Assembly: GCA_965263375.1 (NCBI GenBank)
Contig: OZ253669.1
Span: forward strand, 2,604,001-2,668,000
Direction of reading: 5' to 3'
Source of the DNA: JAJFFW01 sp965263375
Lineage (GTDB): Bacteria; Pseudomonadota; Alphaproteobacteria; Caulobacterales; Parvularculaceae
DNA: 64,000 nucleotides
The notes beneath the pieces are model-generated. The model was given only the letters and a program-made list of their open reading frames with translations, had not been told where the DNA came from and did not search any database. The position numbers and the translations under genes are program-made. Position 1 is the first letter of the stretch. Each line of letters starts with the position of its first letter. Shown in pieces: positions 34,511 to 43,265 of the stretch.

Positions 34511-36073
34511 ATGGCCGACGGCGCGAATATACCTCCATCCGATCCCTCATCTGCTCCATCCAGCCCCTCTTCGTCTGGTGGCAATGGTTTATCGGCTAAC
34601 GGGGTTAGCGATACTCCGCTCACAGATGGGAAAATGCCGTTCAGCCATGAAGCTGAACAAGCCATTTTGGGCGCCATTCTTTTTGACAACGAAATTTTTT
34701 ATCGCGTCTCGGCTTACCTTAAACCTGAACACTTTTTCGACCCTGCCCACCAATTGATTTTTGAAACATGCGGCACTCTCATTGGTCAGGGGCGGCTTGC
34801 GTCGCCGACAATTATTGATACTTTTTTGGCGAGTTCAGCAAGCTTTGGCGAGGGGGGCGCACGGCGATATCTTGAACAGCTGGCCGCCAATGTTCCCGCC
34901 ACGGCAAGCGCCCATGATTACGCACGCCTGGTCTTTGATCTTTCCACCTGCCGCGGGCTTATCGCCATTGGCTCTGAGATTACTGAGCGCGCGCGCACGG
35001 CGGCTCTAGAAGACCCCCCTGTTCAGCAACTTGAGGATGCGGAGAAATCCCTCTACGGATTAGCTGAAACAGGCAAATACGGCACCGGTTTTAAATCATT
35101 CCGCTCCGCCGCCCTAGAAGCCATTGAAATCGCTGACGCCGCTATTAAACGCGACGGGGGCCTTGCGGGCACATCCACGGGCCTTCTTGATCTTGATAAT
35201 ATGATGGGCGGTCTTCACCCTTCTGATTTGATTATCCTTGCAGGTCGTCCCTCAATGGGTAAAACGTCCCTTGCTGTTAACATCGCTGTTAACGCGGCCG
35301 CCGCTTACCGCACCGAACAACAAGACGACGGATCGCAAAAGGTGGTTGAAGGCGCCGTTGTTGGGCTTTTCTCTCTTGAAATGTCGGCCGATCAAATCGC
35401 AACACGGATCATTTCAGAACAATCGCAAGTACCCTCCAATGAAATCCGCCGCGGCACAGTTACGCCAGAGCAATTCGACGCAATATATCACACAGCCAGA
35501 GAGCTTGAGTCCCTCCCCCTTCATATCGATGACACGGGGGGCCTTTCTATTGCCCAGCTGGCGGCGCGAGCACGCCGCCTAAAACGCCAACATGGCCTTG
35601 GCTTTTTGGTGGTTGACTATTTGCAACTTCTAAGCGGATCAAGCCGTAAAAGCGACAATCGGGTCCAAGAAATCACAGAGATTTCGATCGGACTTAAGGC
35701 CCTCGCAAAAGAGCTAAATATTCCGATTATGGCTCTCTCCCAGCTTTCACGGCAAGTCGAGGCGCGAGACGACAAACGCCCGCAGCTTTCTGACTTGCGT
35801 GAATCAGGGTCGATCGAACAAGACGCGGACGCCGTTTTATTTGTGTACAGAGAAGAATACTATCTAAAACGTCAAGAGCCTCGCGAGGGTACAACGGAAC
35901 ACCAAGAATGGCAGGAGCGCCTTGGCTCTGTCGCTGGCACTGCGGAAGTTATTATCGGCAAGCAACGTCACGGCCCAATTGGCAAGGTTGATTTATCCTT
36001 TAAAGAAAACCTGACCAAATTTGGTAATCTCGACCGCGGACGGTTCGACAGCCATATGAATGAGGGTATGTAA
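34511..36073 (+). CDS. dnaB: Replicative DNA helicase DnaB
   Basis: The protein has the DnaB N-terminal domain (FSHEAEQAILGAILFDNEIF), Walker A AGRPSMGKTSLA, Walker B FLVVDYLQLLSG, and the C-terminal signature DLRESGSIEQDADAVLFVYRE. It unwinds DNA at the replication fork. Start choice is unclear: ATG 34496, ATG 34511 (taken here, 520 residues) and ATG 34634 (MPFSHEAEQ) are in frame and none has a strong ribosome site. The first two add a Ser/Pro/Gly-rich leader of about 40 residues before the conserved domain. Its stop and the stop of the convergent MATE gene lie in one small hairpin. Confidence 0.95.
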   Translation: MADGANIPPSDPSSAPSSPSSSGGNGLSANGVSDTPLTDGKMPFSHEAEQAILGAILFDNEIFYRVSAYLKPEHFFDPAHQLIFETCGTLIGQGRLASPTIIDTFLASSASFGEGGARRYLEQLAANVPATASAHDYARLVFDLSTCRGLIAIGSEITERARTAALEDPPVQQLEDAEKSLYGLAETGKYGTGFKSFRSAALEAIEIADAAIKRDGGLAGTSTGLLDLDNMMGGLHPSDLIILAGRPSMGKTSLAVNIAVNAAAAYRTEQQDDGSQKVVEGAVVGLFSLEMSADQIATRIISEQSQVPSNEIRRGTVTPEQFDAIYHTARELESLPLHIDDTGGLSIAQLAARARRLKRQHGLGFLVVDYLQLLSGSSRKSDNRVQEITEISIGLKALAKELNIPIMALSQLSRQVEARDDKRPQLSDLRESGSIEQDADAVLFVYREEYYLKRQEPREGTTEHQEWQERLGSVAGTAEVIIGKQRHGPIGKVDLSFKENLTKFGNLDRGRFDSHMNEGM

Positions 36074-36086
36074 GCCGGACGGCTTA
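36071..36086. other. Hairpin containing both stop codons of dnaB and the MATE gene
   Basis: TAAGCC and GGCTTA pair around GGAC. The left TAA is the dnaB stop and the right TTA is the complement of the MATE-gene stop. No T-run is present, so it may act only as a weak terminator or an RNA end-protecting stem for both convergent transcripts. Confidence 0.5.
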
Positions 36087-37496
36087 AGGTCTTCGTGTAA
36101 CCTGCCACAAACGTGCGCTTAATAAGACGGCTGCGACGCCAAGCGCAACGAGCAGCCCCCACCAAACGCCAATGGCGCCTAAGGGCGAGTAAAGCCCAAG
36201 ATAAACACTAAGCGTGAAGCCAACCACCCAATAACTAATGCCGGTTAATACCATTGGCGCATTGACGTCTTTTAAGCCCCGTAAACATTGGTTCGCAGCA
36301 ACCTGAATAGCGTCAAACACCATAAAGGCTGCGGCCATCCGAAAAAAAGGCGTCACTAAAGCCAACACGGCCGCGTTCTCTGGGTTTTCAGCATCCAAAT
36401 ATAACCCCGCAATGCTCGTCGGTGCGGCGAGCACCACAATGGCGCACAAAGCCATAAACGCGGCGCAAACAACGAGCGTGACGATAGAAGCGCGAATAAC
36501 ACCATCATGGTCCCCCGCGCCTTTTGCCAGCCCTACCCGCGCGGCGCCGCCCATCGATAAACCGAGCGGAATCATAAAGGCAAGCGCCGCCAAATTCAGC
36601 GCAATCTGATAGGCGGCAACGGCATCAACGCTAATGCGCCCCATTACAAACGTGCTGGCGTTAAATAACAACGCCTCAAAACCAATTGTGACGCCAATTG
36701 GCCATCCTAAACGAATGATTTCGCGAAAACGCTCCCAATCGGGGCGCCAAATGCGTTGAAACAAATTAAATCGGCTCGCTGACTTTTCATATTGAATGTA
36801 AGCAACCAGCAAAAAGAACCCGACCATATGGGAAAGTGATGAGGCAAGCCCCGCCCCCACTAATTCAAGCCTTGGCGCACCAAAGGCCCCAAAGATCAAA
36901 ACGTAATTCATAAATGCATTAAAAATTGTGGTGATAACAATTATGATCAAAGGCGCAGTTGTTCGATCAATCGCCGCCAGAAAATTCCTCAGCACCACAA
37001 CGCCCAACATAAAGGGCCAGCCGGGCGCAAGCGCAAGCACATAAGGGTGGGCAAACGCCATTAGATCTTCTGACTGACCGAGCCACAAACCAAGCTCGCG
37101 CGAGAAGGCAAATAGCAACAAGATTGCAGGGAACATACACCCAAGGATCCACAATCCCATCCGGACAGAACGGCGTGTATCACGGGTGTCGTCGCCATCA
37201 CGTCCCAAGGCTTGAGAAACCATGGGCAAAACAGCCATGGCAGGCCCTAAACCAAACAAAAACGCAATATAAAAAAAGACAAGCCCAAGCGCTGATCCCG
37301 CGAGCGCATCCGCTCCGAGCCGGCCGATCATCAACACATCAACCGTGTTGATAGAAAACTGTACAAGCTGGGTTAACGCCATCGGCACGCCAAGAGCCAG
37401 TAACGCAACAAGCTCTTTTCGCCATAAGGCGCGCCGGTCCGCCCTGCGTACAGTTGAACCGCTATTACTGTCTTTAATGCTCGCTTGATCGCGCAT
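36084..37496 (-). CDS. MATE-family multidrug/cation exporter
   Basis: The 470-residue protein has about 12 hydrophobic helices in two similar halves, starting ELVALLALGVPMALTQLVQFSINTVDVLMIGRLG and, in the second half, IIRLGWPIGVTIGFEALLFN, which are the MATE signatures (NorM-like). Such pumps export drugs or metabolites with sodium or protons across the inner membrane. The substrate is unknown. It is convergent with dnaB, ten bases apart, and divergent from mlaE. No regulator is adjacent. Confidence 0.9.
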   Translation of the reverse strand: MRDQASIKDSNSGSTVRRADRRALWRKELVALLALGVPMALTQLVQFSINTVDVLMIGRLGADALAGSALGLVFFYIAFLFGLGPAMAVLPMVSQALGRDGDDTRDTRRSVRMGLWILGCMFPAILLLFAFSRELGLWLGQSEDLMAFAHPYVLALAPGWPFMLGVVVLRNFLAAIDRTTAPLIIIVITTIFNAFMNYVLIFGAFGAPRLELVGAGLASSLSHMVGFFLLVAYIQYEKSASRFNLFQRIWRPDWERFREIIRLGWPIGVTIGFEALLFNASTFVMGRISVDAVAAYQIALNLAALAFMIPLGLSMGGAARVGLAKGAGDHDGVIRASIVTLVVCAAFMALCAIVVLAAPTSIAGLYLDAENPENAAVLALVTPFFRMAAAFMVFDAIQVAANQCLRGLKDVNAPMVLTGISYWVVGFTLSVYLGLYSPLGAIGVWWGLLVALGVAAVLLSARLWQVTRRP

Positions 37497-37779
37497 TATG
37501 CACCCAAATACTCTTAGTATTTTTGATTATTCCCACAGCGCTATACGCTTCTCGACAACACATGCAAGGGCCGTGAGGCGTAGTTATGACGCGCCTATCT
37601 GTCAAGACATTTCATACACCAAACGAACCCCTAAGAATTCGCGTAACTATTGTTGACAACCAAGGCGGTGACGGAGCGCTTGCAATCGGGTATTAAGATT
37701 GTTCTGATTAAAGGCGTTAAGTTTAGTCGGCCATTATTTGGGCTGCGCCAGAAAAAGGCCGCGTAAAAGGGGATATTCC

Positions 37780-38553
37780 ATGACCGCCTTCACATGGATC
37801 GGTGCTATCACCATGCTCGTATTCCGCGAAGTCGGCCGGATGAGCATTTTCGCCGTTCGTGGCGGCACAGCCTGGATTGGCGGGCCGATCTATTGGCGCG
37901 CTTTTTTCTCGATGGTGTTGAAGATTGGCTTTAACTCCCTTCCAGTTGTTGGCTTAACAGCCATCTTCACGGGCGCGGCTTTGGCCCTCAACATCTATGA
38001 TGGCTCGGCGCGCTTTAACGCTGAAACCTTTTTGCCCCAGATTTTAAGCGTTTCAATTGTGCGCGAGCTTGGACCTGGTTTCGCAGCGCTGATGGTGGCG
38101 GGCCGCGCCTCGTCCGCCATGGCGGCGGAACTTGGCTCGATGCGGGTCTCCGATCAAATAGACGCCTTATCAACCCTTGCGGTCGATCCCTTTAAATATC
38201 TTGTCACACCGCGCATTATGGCAACCACGCTGATCTTGCCGCTGCTTGTATTAGTTGCAGACATAATTGGTATTTATGGCGGTTACTTAACGGCCGTATA
38301 CGCCCTTGATTTTGAAGGCGCAATTTACATTCGTAACATCGAGCAATTTCTGACTGCGGAAGATGTTGTGATGGGTCTTATCAAGGCCGGCGTCTTCGGC
38401 TTTCTAATTTCAGTGATGGGTTGTTATTACGGCTATCACAGCACAGGCGGCGCTCAAGGGGTTGGCGCGGCAACGCGTTCTGCGGTTGTCGCCTCAGCTG
38501 TGGCGATCTTTGCATCCAATTACATCCTAACCTCGCTTCTCGTTGGCATATAA
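37780..38553 (+). CDS. mlaE: Lipid-transport ABC permease, MlaE family
   Basis: The 257-residue membrane protein starts at ATG 37780, which has AAAGGGGAT upstream; a frame extending back to 37738 has no such site. It shows the MlaE signatures VVGLTAIFTGAALALNIYDG, SIVRELGPGFAALMVAGRASSAMAAELGSM, and DALSTLAVDPFKYLVTPRIMA. MlaE forms the membrane part of a complex that moves phospholipids between the inner and outer membranes. mlaF follows by 11 bases. A substrate-binding MlaD gene is not adjacent. Confidence 0.93.
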   Translation: MTAFTWIGAITMLVFREVGRMSIFAVRGGTAWIGGPIYWRAFFSMVLKIGFNSLPVVGLTAIFTGAALALNIYDGSARFNAETFLPQILSVSIVRELGPGFAALMVAGRASSAMAAELGSMRVSDQIDALSTLAVDPFKYLVTPRIMATTLILPLLVLVADIIGIYGGYLTAVYALDFEGAIYIRNIEQFLTAEDVVMGLIKAGVFGFLISVMGCYYGYHSTGGAQGVGAATRSAVVASAVAIFASNYILTSLLVGI

Positions 38554-38564
38554 GGGCTGATTTT

Positions 38565-39344
38565 ATGAGCGCGCGTCCGCCGAAAATTAAAATTACCGGC
38601 CTTAAAAAGTCCTTTGGCGACCGCCATGTATTGCAAGGACTTGACTTAACCATTGAAGAAGGCAGCTCCCTTGTCGTGATTGGCGGCTCAGGCACAGGCA
38701 AGTCTGTTCTGCTGAAATGCATCCTAGGACTTATTCAGCCAGACGCCGGATCTATCGAAATTGATGGCCAATGCATCCTTAAAGCATCCCCAAGCCAGCG
38801 TGAAAGAGCGACCCGCCAAATCGGCATGCTTTTTCAAGGAGCCGCGCTTTTTGATAGCTTTTCAGTTTGGGAAAATGTCGCCTTCCGACTGATTTACGGT
38901 GAACGAGAAAAGAAACATTCAGCGCCCAAACCACATGCGCTTGATTGTTTAGCCCAGGTTGGCCTGGCGCCAGGCGTTGGCGATTTATTCCCGTCCGCCC
39001 TTTCAGGGGGTATGCAAAAACGCGTGGCCCTTGCACGCGCAATCGCCGCGGATCCATCAATTTTGTTTTTTGATGAACCCACTACAGGTCTTGACCCGAT
39101 TACCGCTGATGTCATCAATAATCTTATTGTCGATCGCGTAAAGGCGCTAGGCGCAACAGCCATCTCGATCACTCACGATATGGTCTCGGCGCAAAAAACA
39201 GCCGATCAAATTGCAATGCTGTATGAGGGGCGGATCATTTGGTCAGGATCCCCTGATCAGATTTATGACAGCGGCAACCCGATGGTCGATCAGTTTGTCC
39301 ATGGTCGCGCCGATGGCCCCATCAGCATGGCGCCTAGGTCCTAG
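38565..39344 (+). CDS. mlaF: Lipid-transport ABC ATP-binding protein, MlaF family
   Basis: The 259-residue ATPase has Walker A GGSGTGKSVLLK, the ABC signature LSGGMQKRVALARAI and Walker B ILFFDEPTTGLD. The start ATG 38565 (MSARPPK) comes 11 bases after mlaE; the frame is open further back but that part overlaps mlaE in another phase. It powers the MlaE permease. LIQPDAGSIEIDG and MVSAQKTADQIAMLYEG agree with the MlaF subgroup. The transcript ends at a strong bidirectional terminator shared with the OmpA-like gene. Confidence 0.95.
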   Translation: MSARPPKIKITGLKKSFGDRHVLQGLDLTIEEGSSLVVIGGSGTGKSVLLKCILGLIQPDAGSIEIDGQCILKASPSQRERATRQIGMLFQGAALFDSFSVWENVAFRLIYGEREKKHSAPKPHALDCLAQVGLAPGVGDLFPSALSGGMQKRVALARAIAADPSILFFDEPTTGLDPITADVINNLIVDRVKALGATAISITHDMVSAQKTADQIAMLYEGRIIWSGSPDQIYDSGNPMVDQFVHGRADGPISMAPRS

Positions 39345-39435
39345 GCTTTTTGAGCAAGACTTATTGATCCGCGCTCTACTGCAGATTACATCCGCAAAGA
39401 AATAGTGTTTTCAAAACGCCCAAATTAGACACAAA

Positions 39436-39462
39436 AAAACCGGCGCTAAAAGCGCCGGTTTT
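39436..39462. terminator. Bidirectional terminator between mlaF and the OmpA-like gene
   Basis: A 12-base stem AAAACCGGCGCT/AGCGCCGGTTTT with an AAA loop is flanked by an A-run on the left and a T-run on the right, so it can stop transcripts from both sides. It lies 91 bases after mlaF and 26 bases after the convergent gene. Confidence 0.92.
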
Positions 39463-39487
39463 CTTTAATCAGTCTTAGTCCCAGGTC

Positions 39488-40618
39488 TTACTGGAAAGAG
39501 ATCGTTACTTCAGCGCGACGGTTAAGAGGCTCACGAGTGCCGTCTGGTGTCGATTTAGCAAGGTTTGTTTCACCTAGCGCTTGAGTTTGGATCGCATCAG
39601 CTGAGATGCCATTTGCAACAAGTGCGCTTACAACAGCTTGAGCACGACGCTCAGAAAGCGCTTGGTTGTATGCTGAAGAACCAGATGTGTCTGTGTTACC
39701 TGTTACAACAACTGTATCGATGTCGTTTTGCAGCGCGTTAGCAGAAAACTCACGAATTAGGTTTGCAGCTTCAGGCGTTAGGTTTGACTTGTTATAGTCA
39801 AAGTAAACAACAACATTTGCAGGATCTGCAACGGCCGCTTGAGCTTCAACAAGTTGCGCTGGGCACTCAGCAGAAACAGGAACGCTAGAACCGTCCCAGC
39901 AATCTTTGTACTCAACAGCTGAACTGCCGCCGAAGCTCCAGCGAAGGCCTGCAAACAGGTTGTGTGAATCTGTAGAAGTGTTCACTTCTGTGTTTGCGCC
40001 ATTGAATGTGCCGGAATAGGCTTCTTTTGTGTTGCCCATATAGCGGTAAGAAAGATCAATCGCTAAGTCTTCAGCAAGTTCGTATGCAACACCAGCGATA
40101 CCTTGGTAAGCGAAAGCTGTGCGATCTTCGTTAATGCCAATTGTTGTCCCGCCAGGAGCAGCACCAATCGCTTTAACATCAACAAATGAAACACCAACGC
40201 CGCCGCCGATGTAAGGCGTTAGACCTTCAACATCAGTAAAGTCAAAGTCACGGATCAAGTTCGCGAAAATTGAGTGAGAAGCAAGCTCGCCAGTAGAAAG
40301 CGCTGAAGAGCCAAAGTTCTCAAACCCAGCTGTATCAATAGCGATGTGGCGGGTGTCGCTGCGGCGGTAAGAATATTCAAGCTCAGCGCGATATTCTTCG
40401 TTGTCGACCAAGTAACGACCTAAAGCAACGTAGATGCCGATGCCTGGATCGTAATCGGCTTCACCGTCCCAACCCGAAATATCGCTTTCGAAATCGCGAT
40501 CAGGCTGGATGTATGTAAGGCCAGCGCCAACAGCGCCATAATAGCCTTCACCAGCGTTTGCAGCAGAAGCGACTGCGAAAGACGCAACGCCCGCTAATAG
40601 AGTAGCTTGTAATTTCAT
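39488..40618 (-). CDS. OmpA-family outer-membrane protein
   Basis: The 376-residue protein has a signal peptide (residues 1-22, ending AANA before GEGYY), an N-terminal eight-strand-type beta barrel (about 25-230), and a C-terminal OmpA peptidoglycan-binding domain with VVYFDYNKSNLTPEAANLI, VVVTGNTDTSGSSAYNQALSE and PLNRRAEVTI. It should span the outer membrane and tie it to peptidoglycan. Repeated use of a narrow set of codons compared with neighbours suggests strong expression. It has its own promoter in the 365-base gap upstream; GAGGGGAAGGAAG precedes the ATG. Confidence 0.94.
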   Translation of the reverse strand: MKLQATLLAGVASFAVASAANAGEGYYGAVGAGLTYIQPDRDFESDISGWDGEADYDPGIGIYVALGRYLVDNEEYRAELEYSYRRSDTRHIAIDTAGFENFGSSALSTGELASHSIFANLIRDFDFTDVEGLTPYIGGGVGVSFVDVKAIGAAPGGTTIGINEDRTAFAYQGIAGVAYELAEDLAIDLSYRYMGNTKEAYSGTFNGANTEVNTSTDSHNLFAGLRWSFGGSSAVEYKDCWDGSSVPVSAECPAQLVEAQAAVADPANVVVYFDYNKSNLTPEAANLIREFSANALQNDIDTVVVTGNTDTSGSSAYNQALSERRAQAVVSALVANGISADAIQTQALGETNLAKSTPDGTREPLNRRAEVTISFQ

Positions 40619-40963
40619 TCTTCCTTCCCCTCCTCAGGTGAAATTGGATAGATAAGATAAACTGTGCGGGCTTCGGTTACTCAGCCGTAAGCCCTATGAA
40701 TAGCGAAGTTGCCCCAAAACGAACAGGCATTTTTCTATAATTTGCGCCTAACCGCTCATATACGATTAACCATGTTGCATCAACGCATCGCTTCACAAAT
40801 GTTCGTCACAATGCTGTCGCGAATGCTTTAAAAAAGCCGCCTTTTTGCACCAAATAGTTGAACAATCATATATTACACGCCGAAAAGGCGCATATTCATG
40901 CCTTTCTCGCCATGAATATATAAAGGTTTATCTGTTCCCTGATTCGCGACTGCAACAATGAAA
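40619..40963. other. Leader and promoter region of the OmpA-like gene
   Basis: No gene is supported. The part next to the gene is a purine-rich leader with an excellent ribosome site. Farther up is AT-rich DNA with a weak stem AAAAAG/CTTTTT (about 40844). A promoter and perhaps small-RNA target site are expected, as for many porin-type genes, but none could be placed with confidence. Confidence 0.35.
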
Positions 40964-41000
40964 ATTTTCCACATAATAGAATTTTAACTATGTGGAAAAT
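40964..41000 (-). terminator. Terminator overlapping the end of the GST gene
   Basis: A perfect 12-base inverted repeat, ATTTTCCACATA/TATGTGGAAAAT, encloses a 13-base loop that contains the gene's TAA stop. On the minus strand the stem is followed by TTTCATT. The upstream arm therefore codes for the last residues of the protein (about DFPH). Confidence 0.65.
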
Positions 41001-41634
41001 CTATTTCATCCCCAGTTTCTTTCCATAAAGGGTACTTTTTCATCACACTTTGAAAAACGGGCCACTCAAGGTGCATGGCAAGCCAACCTTGCACACCAGG
41101 AAGCGCTTGTTTGTCAAACCAAACCGGATCAGCGATGCGGAACTGGCGAACAAAAGGAAAAATCGCAACATCAGCAAAACAACGGCTCTGGCCAAATAAG
41201 AATGGGTGTATCGCTAACCGCTCTTCAAGCGCGTTTAGAAATTCCATCCCGCCCGCGCGATGTTTTTCAGGCTCCGCGTCTTCATAACGTGCCGCGTATT
41301 TATAACGATCAAGATCTTGTTTAAAGGGCCCGTCATTTTGATCGATCAACGCCTTCATGGCTTCACGGTCTTTGGAATCTGCGTCAAGCCACCCCTCTGG
41401 GTCATGTTGGGCAAGAGCCCAAATCATAACATCAAGACTTTCATCGATAACGGCGCCATCGGCCACCTCTAAAACCGGCACCGTCCCTTTTGGGGAAAGC
41501 GCAATCATCTCTTCTGGCTTATCGCGCAGAAGGATCTCTCTTAACCGTACCTGTGCACCACTAATCGCAATACCCATGCGGGCCCGCATGGCGTAAGGAC
41601 AGCGACGGAAAGAATATAAAACCGGGCGAGACAC
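40984..41634 (-). CDS. Glutathione S-transferase family protein
   Basis: The 216-residue protein begins VLYSFRRCPYAMRARMGIA, a thioredoxin-fold start with a glutaredoxin-like CPYA motif, then SPKGTVPVLEVADGAVIDES, the GST glutathione-binding loop. The rest is an all-helical GST C-terminal domain. It starts with GTG directly after the trhO stop, so the two are translated together. Its role may be dethiolation or detoxification; the CPYA cysteine suggests thiol-transfer rather than conjugation. Confidence 0.88.
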   Translation of the reverse strand: MSRPVLYSFRRCPYAMRARMGIAISGAQVRLREILLRDKPEEMIALSPKGTVPVLEVADGAVIDESLDVMIWALAQHDPEGWLDADSKDREAMKALIDQNDGPFKQDLDRYKYAARYEDAEPEKHRAGGMEFLNALEERLAIHPFLFGQSRCFADVAIFPFVRQFRIADPVWFDKQALPGVQGWLAMHLEWPVFQSVMKKYPLWKETGDEIDFPHS

Positions 41635-42585
41635 TCAGCCCACATCCTTTAGGGGCTTATGGTTATCGTTACGACGCGCGCCAATATGGGCTTCACCGCG
41701 CTTTTTCGCGAGGGTAATTTGCTTTTGCCGTTCAGCAAAATTTGCGCGTTTTTCATCATTATGCTCATCAATACAATATGGACAGGAAACACCCTGCACA
41801 AAATGGGGTGACGCCTTGGCCGCATCATCAAGCGGGCGCCGACAAGCATGACACATGTCATAAGTCCCAGGCTCTAAAGCATGGTTTACAGAAACCCGGT
41901 TATCAAAGACGAAACACTCCCCATTCCACATGCTTTCTTCTTGAGGCACCGTTTCAAGATATTTTAAAATGCCGCCCTTTAAATGGCGCACATCTTCAAC
42001 GCCCTCACTTTTCAGATAAGCCGTCGCCTTTTCACAGCGAATGCCTCCAGTGCAAAACATCGCATATTTCTTATTTGGGTTTTCTGCGCGGAATTTTTCG
42101 AACCAGTCAGGAAAATCGCGAAAAGACGCCGTATGCGGATCGATCGCGCCTTCAAAGGTGCCTATCGCTACTTCATAGTCATTGCGCGTATCAATAACCA
42201 CCATATCAGGATCGCTAATAACCGCGTTCCAGTCTTTTGGGTCCACATATGTTCCAACCCCATTCGCCGGGTTAACCCCAGGGACCCCCATGGTCACAAT
42301 CTCTTTTTTAAGGCGCACTTTGGCGCGATAAAATGGGTTTTCATCTGCAAATGAGCATTTGTGTTCTAACCCGGCGCAACCCGGCAGCGCGCGCAATCGC
42401 GCCAAGATATCTTCGATGCCCGTTTGCGGGCCAGCAATTGTGCCGTTAACGCCTTCGCTCGCCAACAAGATTGTCCCCTTAACATCTTGCGCTTCACAAG
42501 CTTGCGTCAAAGCCTCACGGTAATCTGCAAAACTCGGCAAATCCGTAAAGTGGTAAAATGCGGCGATGACGATAGGGGATGACAC
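41635..42585 (-). CDS. trhO: tRNA uridine(34) hydroxylase TrhO (rhodanese domain)
   Basis: The 316-residue protein has the N-terminal acylphosphatase-like part (ILLASEGVNGTIAGPQTG), the middle rhodanese domain with the catalytic Cys in MFCTGGIRCEKATAYL, and a C-terminal zinc-like CHACRR/CPYC segment. TrhO (YceA) makes 5-hydroxyuridine at the wobble position of tRNAs with oxygen. It starts a two-gene unit with the GST-like gene. Length and motifs are typical. Confidence 0.93.
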   Translation of the reverse strand: MSSPIVIAAFYHFTDLPSFADYREALTQACEAQDVKGTILLASEGVNGTIAGPQTGIEDILARLRALPGCAGLEHKCSFADENPFYRAKVRLKKEIVTMGVPGVNPANGVGTYVDPKDWNAVISDPDMVVIDTRNDYEVAIGTFEGAIDPHTASFRDFPDWFEKFRAENPNKKYAMFCTGGIRCEKATAYLKSEGVEDVRHLKGGILKYLETVPQEESMWNGECFVFDNRVSVNHALEPGTYDMCHACRRPLDDAAKASPHFVQGVSCPYCIDEHNDEKRANFAERQKQITLAKKRGEAHIGARRNDNHKPLKDVG

Positions 42586-42671
42586 GTCTTATTCTCCAAA
42601 CAACTCCAAATAATAAGCAGCAGGTTTTACGCCCATAGGCGCAAAAGATCAATTTAACCGCATCATCACAG

Positions 42672-43256
42672 CTACTCGCTTTGGACGCTGTGTTCTTTTC
42701 TCCAATAGACTTCTTTTATCCCTAAGCGCTGGGCTTCGGCCCGCGAAGCGATGAAAAGGAAATCCGACAAGCGGTTAAGATAGGGCTGTAAAAAACTTTG
42801 GGGTTGATCTTGCTCAAGCTCAACCGCGAAAGCGACAGCGGCCCGCTCCACCCGGCGCGTAACAGTGCGCGCGACGTGAAGCTGTGCAATCAAAGGCGCG
42901 CCGCCCGGCAAGATAAATTCTTTCAATGGCGGCAAATTCTCATTCATCGCCGCCGCAGCCTCATCAAGACGCGCAACATGCGCCTCGCTTAATAGGGGCG
43001 CCCCTGGAAAGCAAAGCGCGCCGCCAAGGTCAAAAAGATCATGCTGTACGCCAATGAGAACAGCGTTGATTTCAGCGCCTGGCCGCAAAGATAAAACAAC
43101 GCCGATAAAGCTGTTCAACTCATCGACATCACCGATAAGCCCAATGCGCGGGTCTGTCTTCGCCACGCGCGATCCATCGCCAAGGCTAGTCTCGCCCTTG
43201 TCTCCGCCGCGTGTGACGATCTTCGTCAGTCGATTGGTCTTTTTATTCACCATCAA
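42672..43256 (-). CDS. Cob(I)yrinic acid a,c-diamide / cob(I)alamin adenosyltransferase, PduO type
   Basis: The 194-residue protein begins TKIVTRGGDKGETSLGDGSRV, the ATP-binding signature of the PduO/MMAB adenosyltransferases, followed by IGDVDELNSFIGV. VTRRVERAAVAF and YLNRLSDFLFIASR, with the cobalamin-site Arg and Asp, close the domain. It makes adenosylcobalamin from reduced cobalamin and ATP. It lies nine bases after the POT transporter gene on the same strand, and no other cobalamin gene is adjacent. Confidence 0.93.
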   Translation of the reverse strand: MMVNKKTNRLTKIVTRGGDKGETSLGDGSRVAKTDPRIGLIGDVDELNSFIGVVLSLRPGAEINAVLIGVQHDLFDLGGALCFPGAPLLSEAHVARLDEAAAAMNENLPPLKEFILPGGAPLIAQLHVARTVTRRVERAAVAFAVELEQDQPQSFLQPYLNRLSDFLFIASRAEAQRLGIKEVYWRKEHSVQSE

Positions 43257-43265
43257 TAGCCTTTA

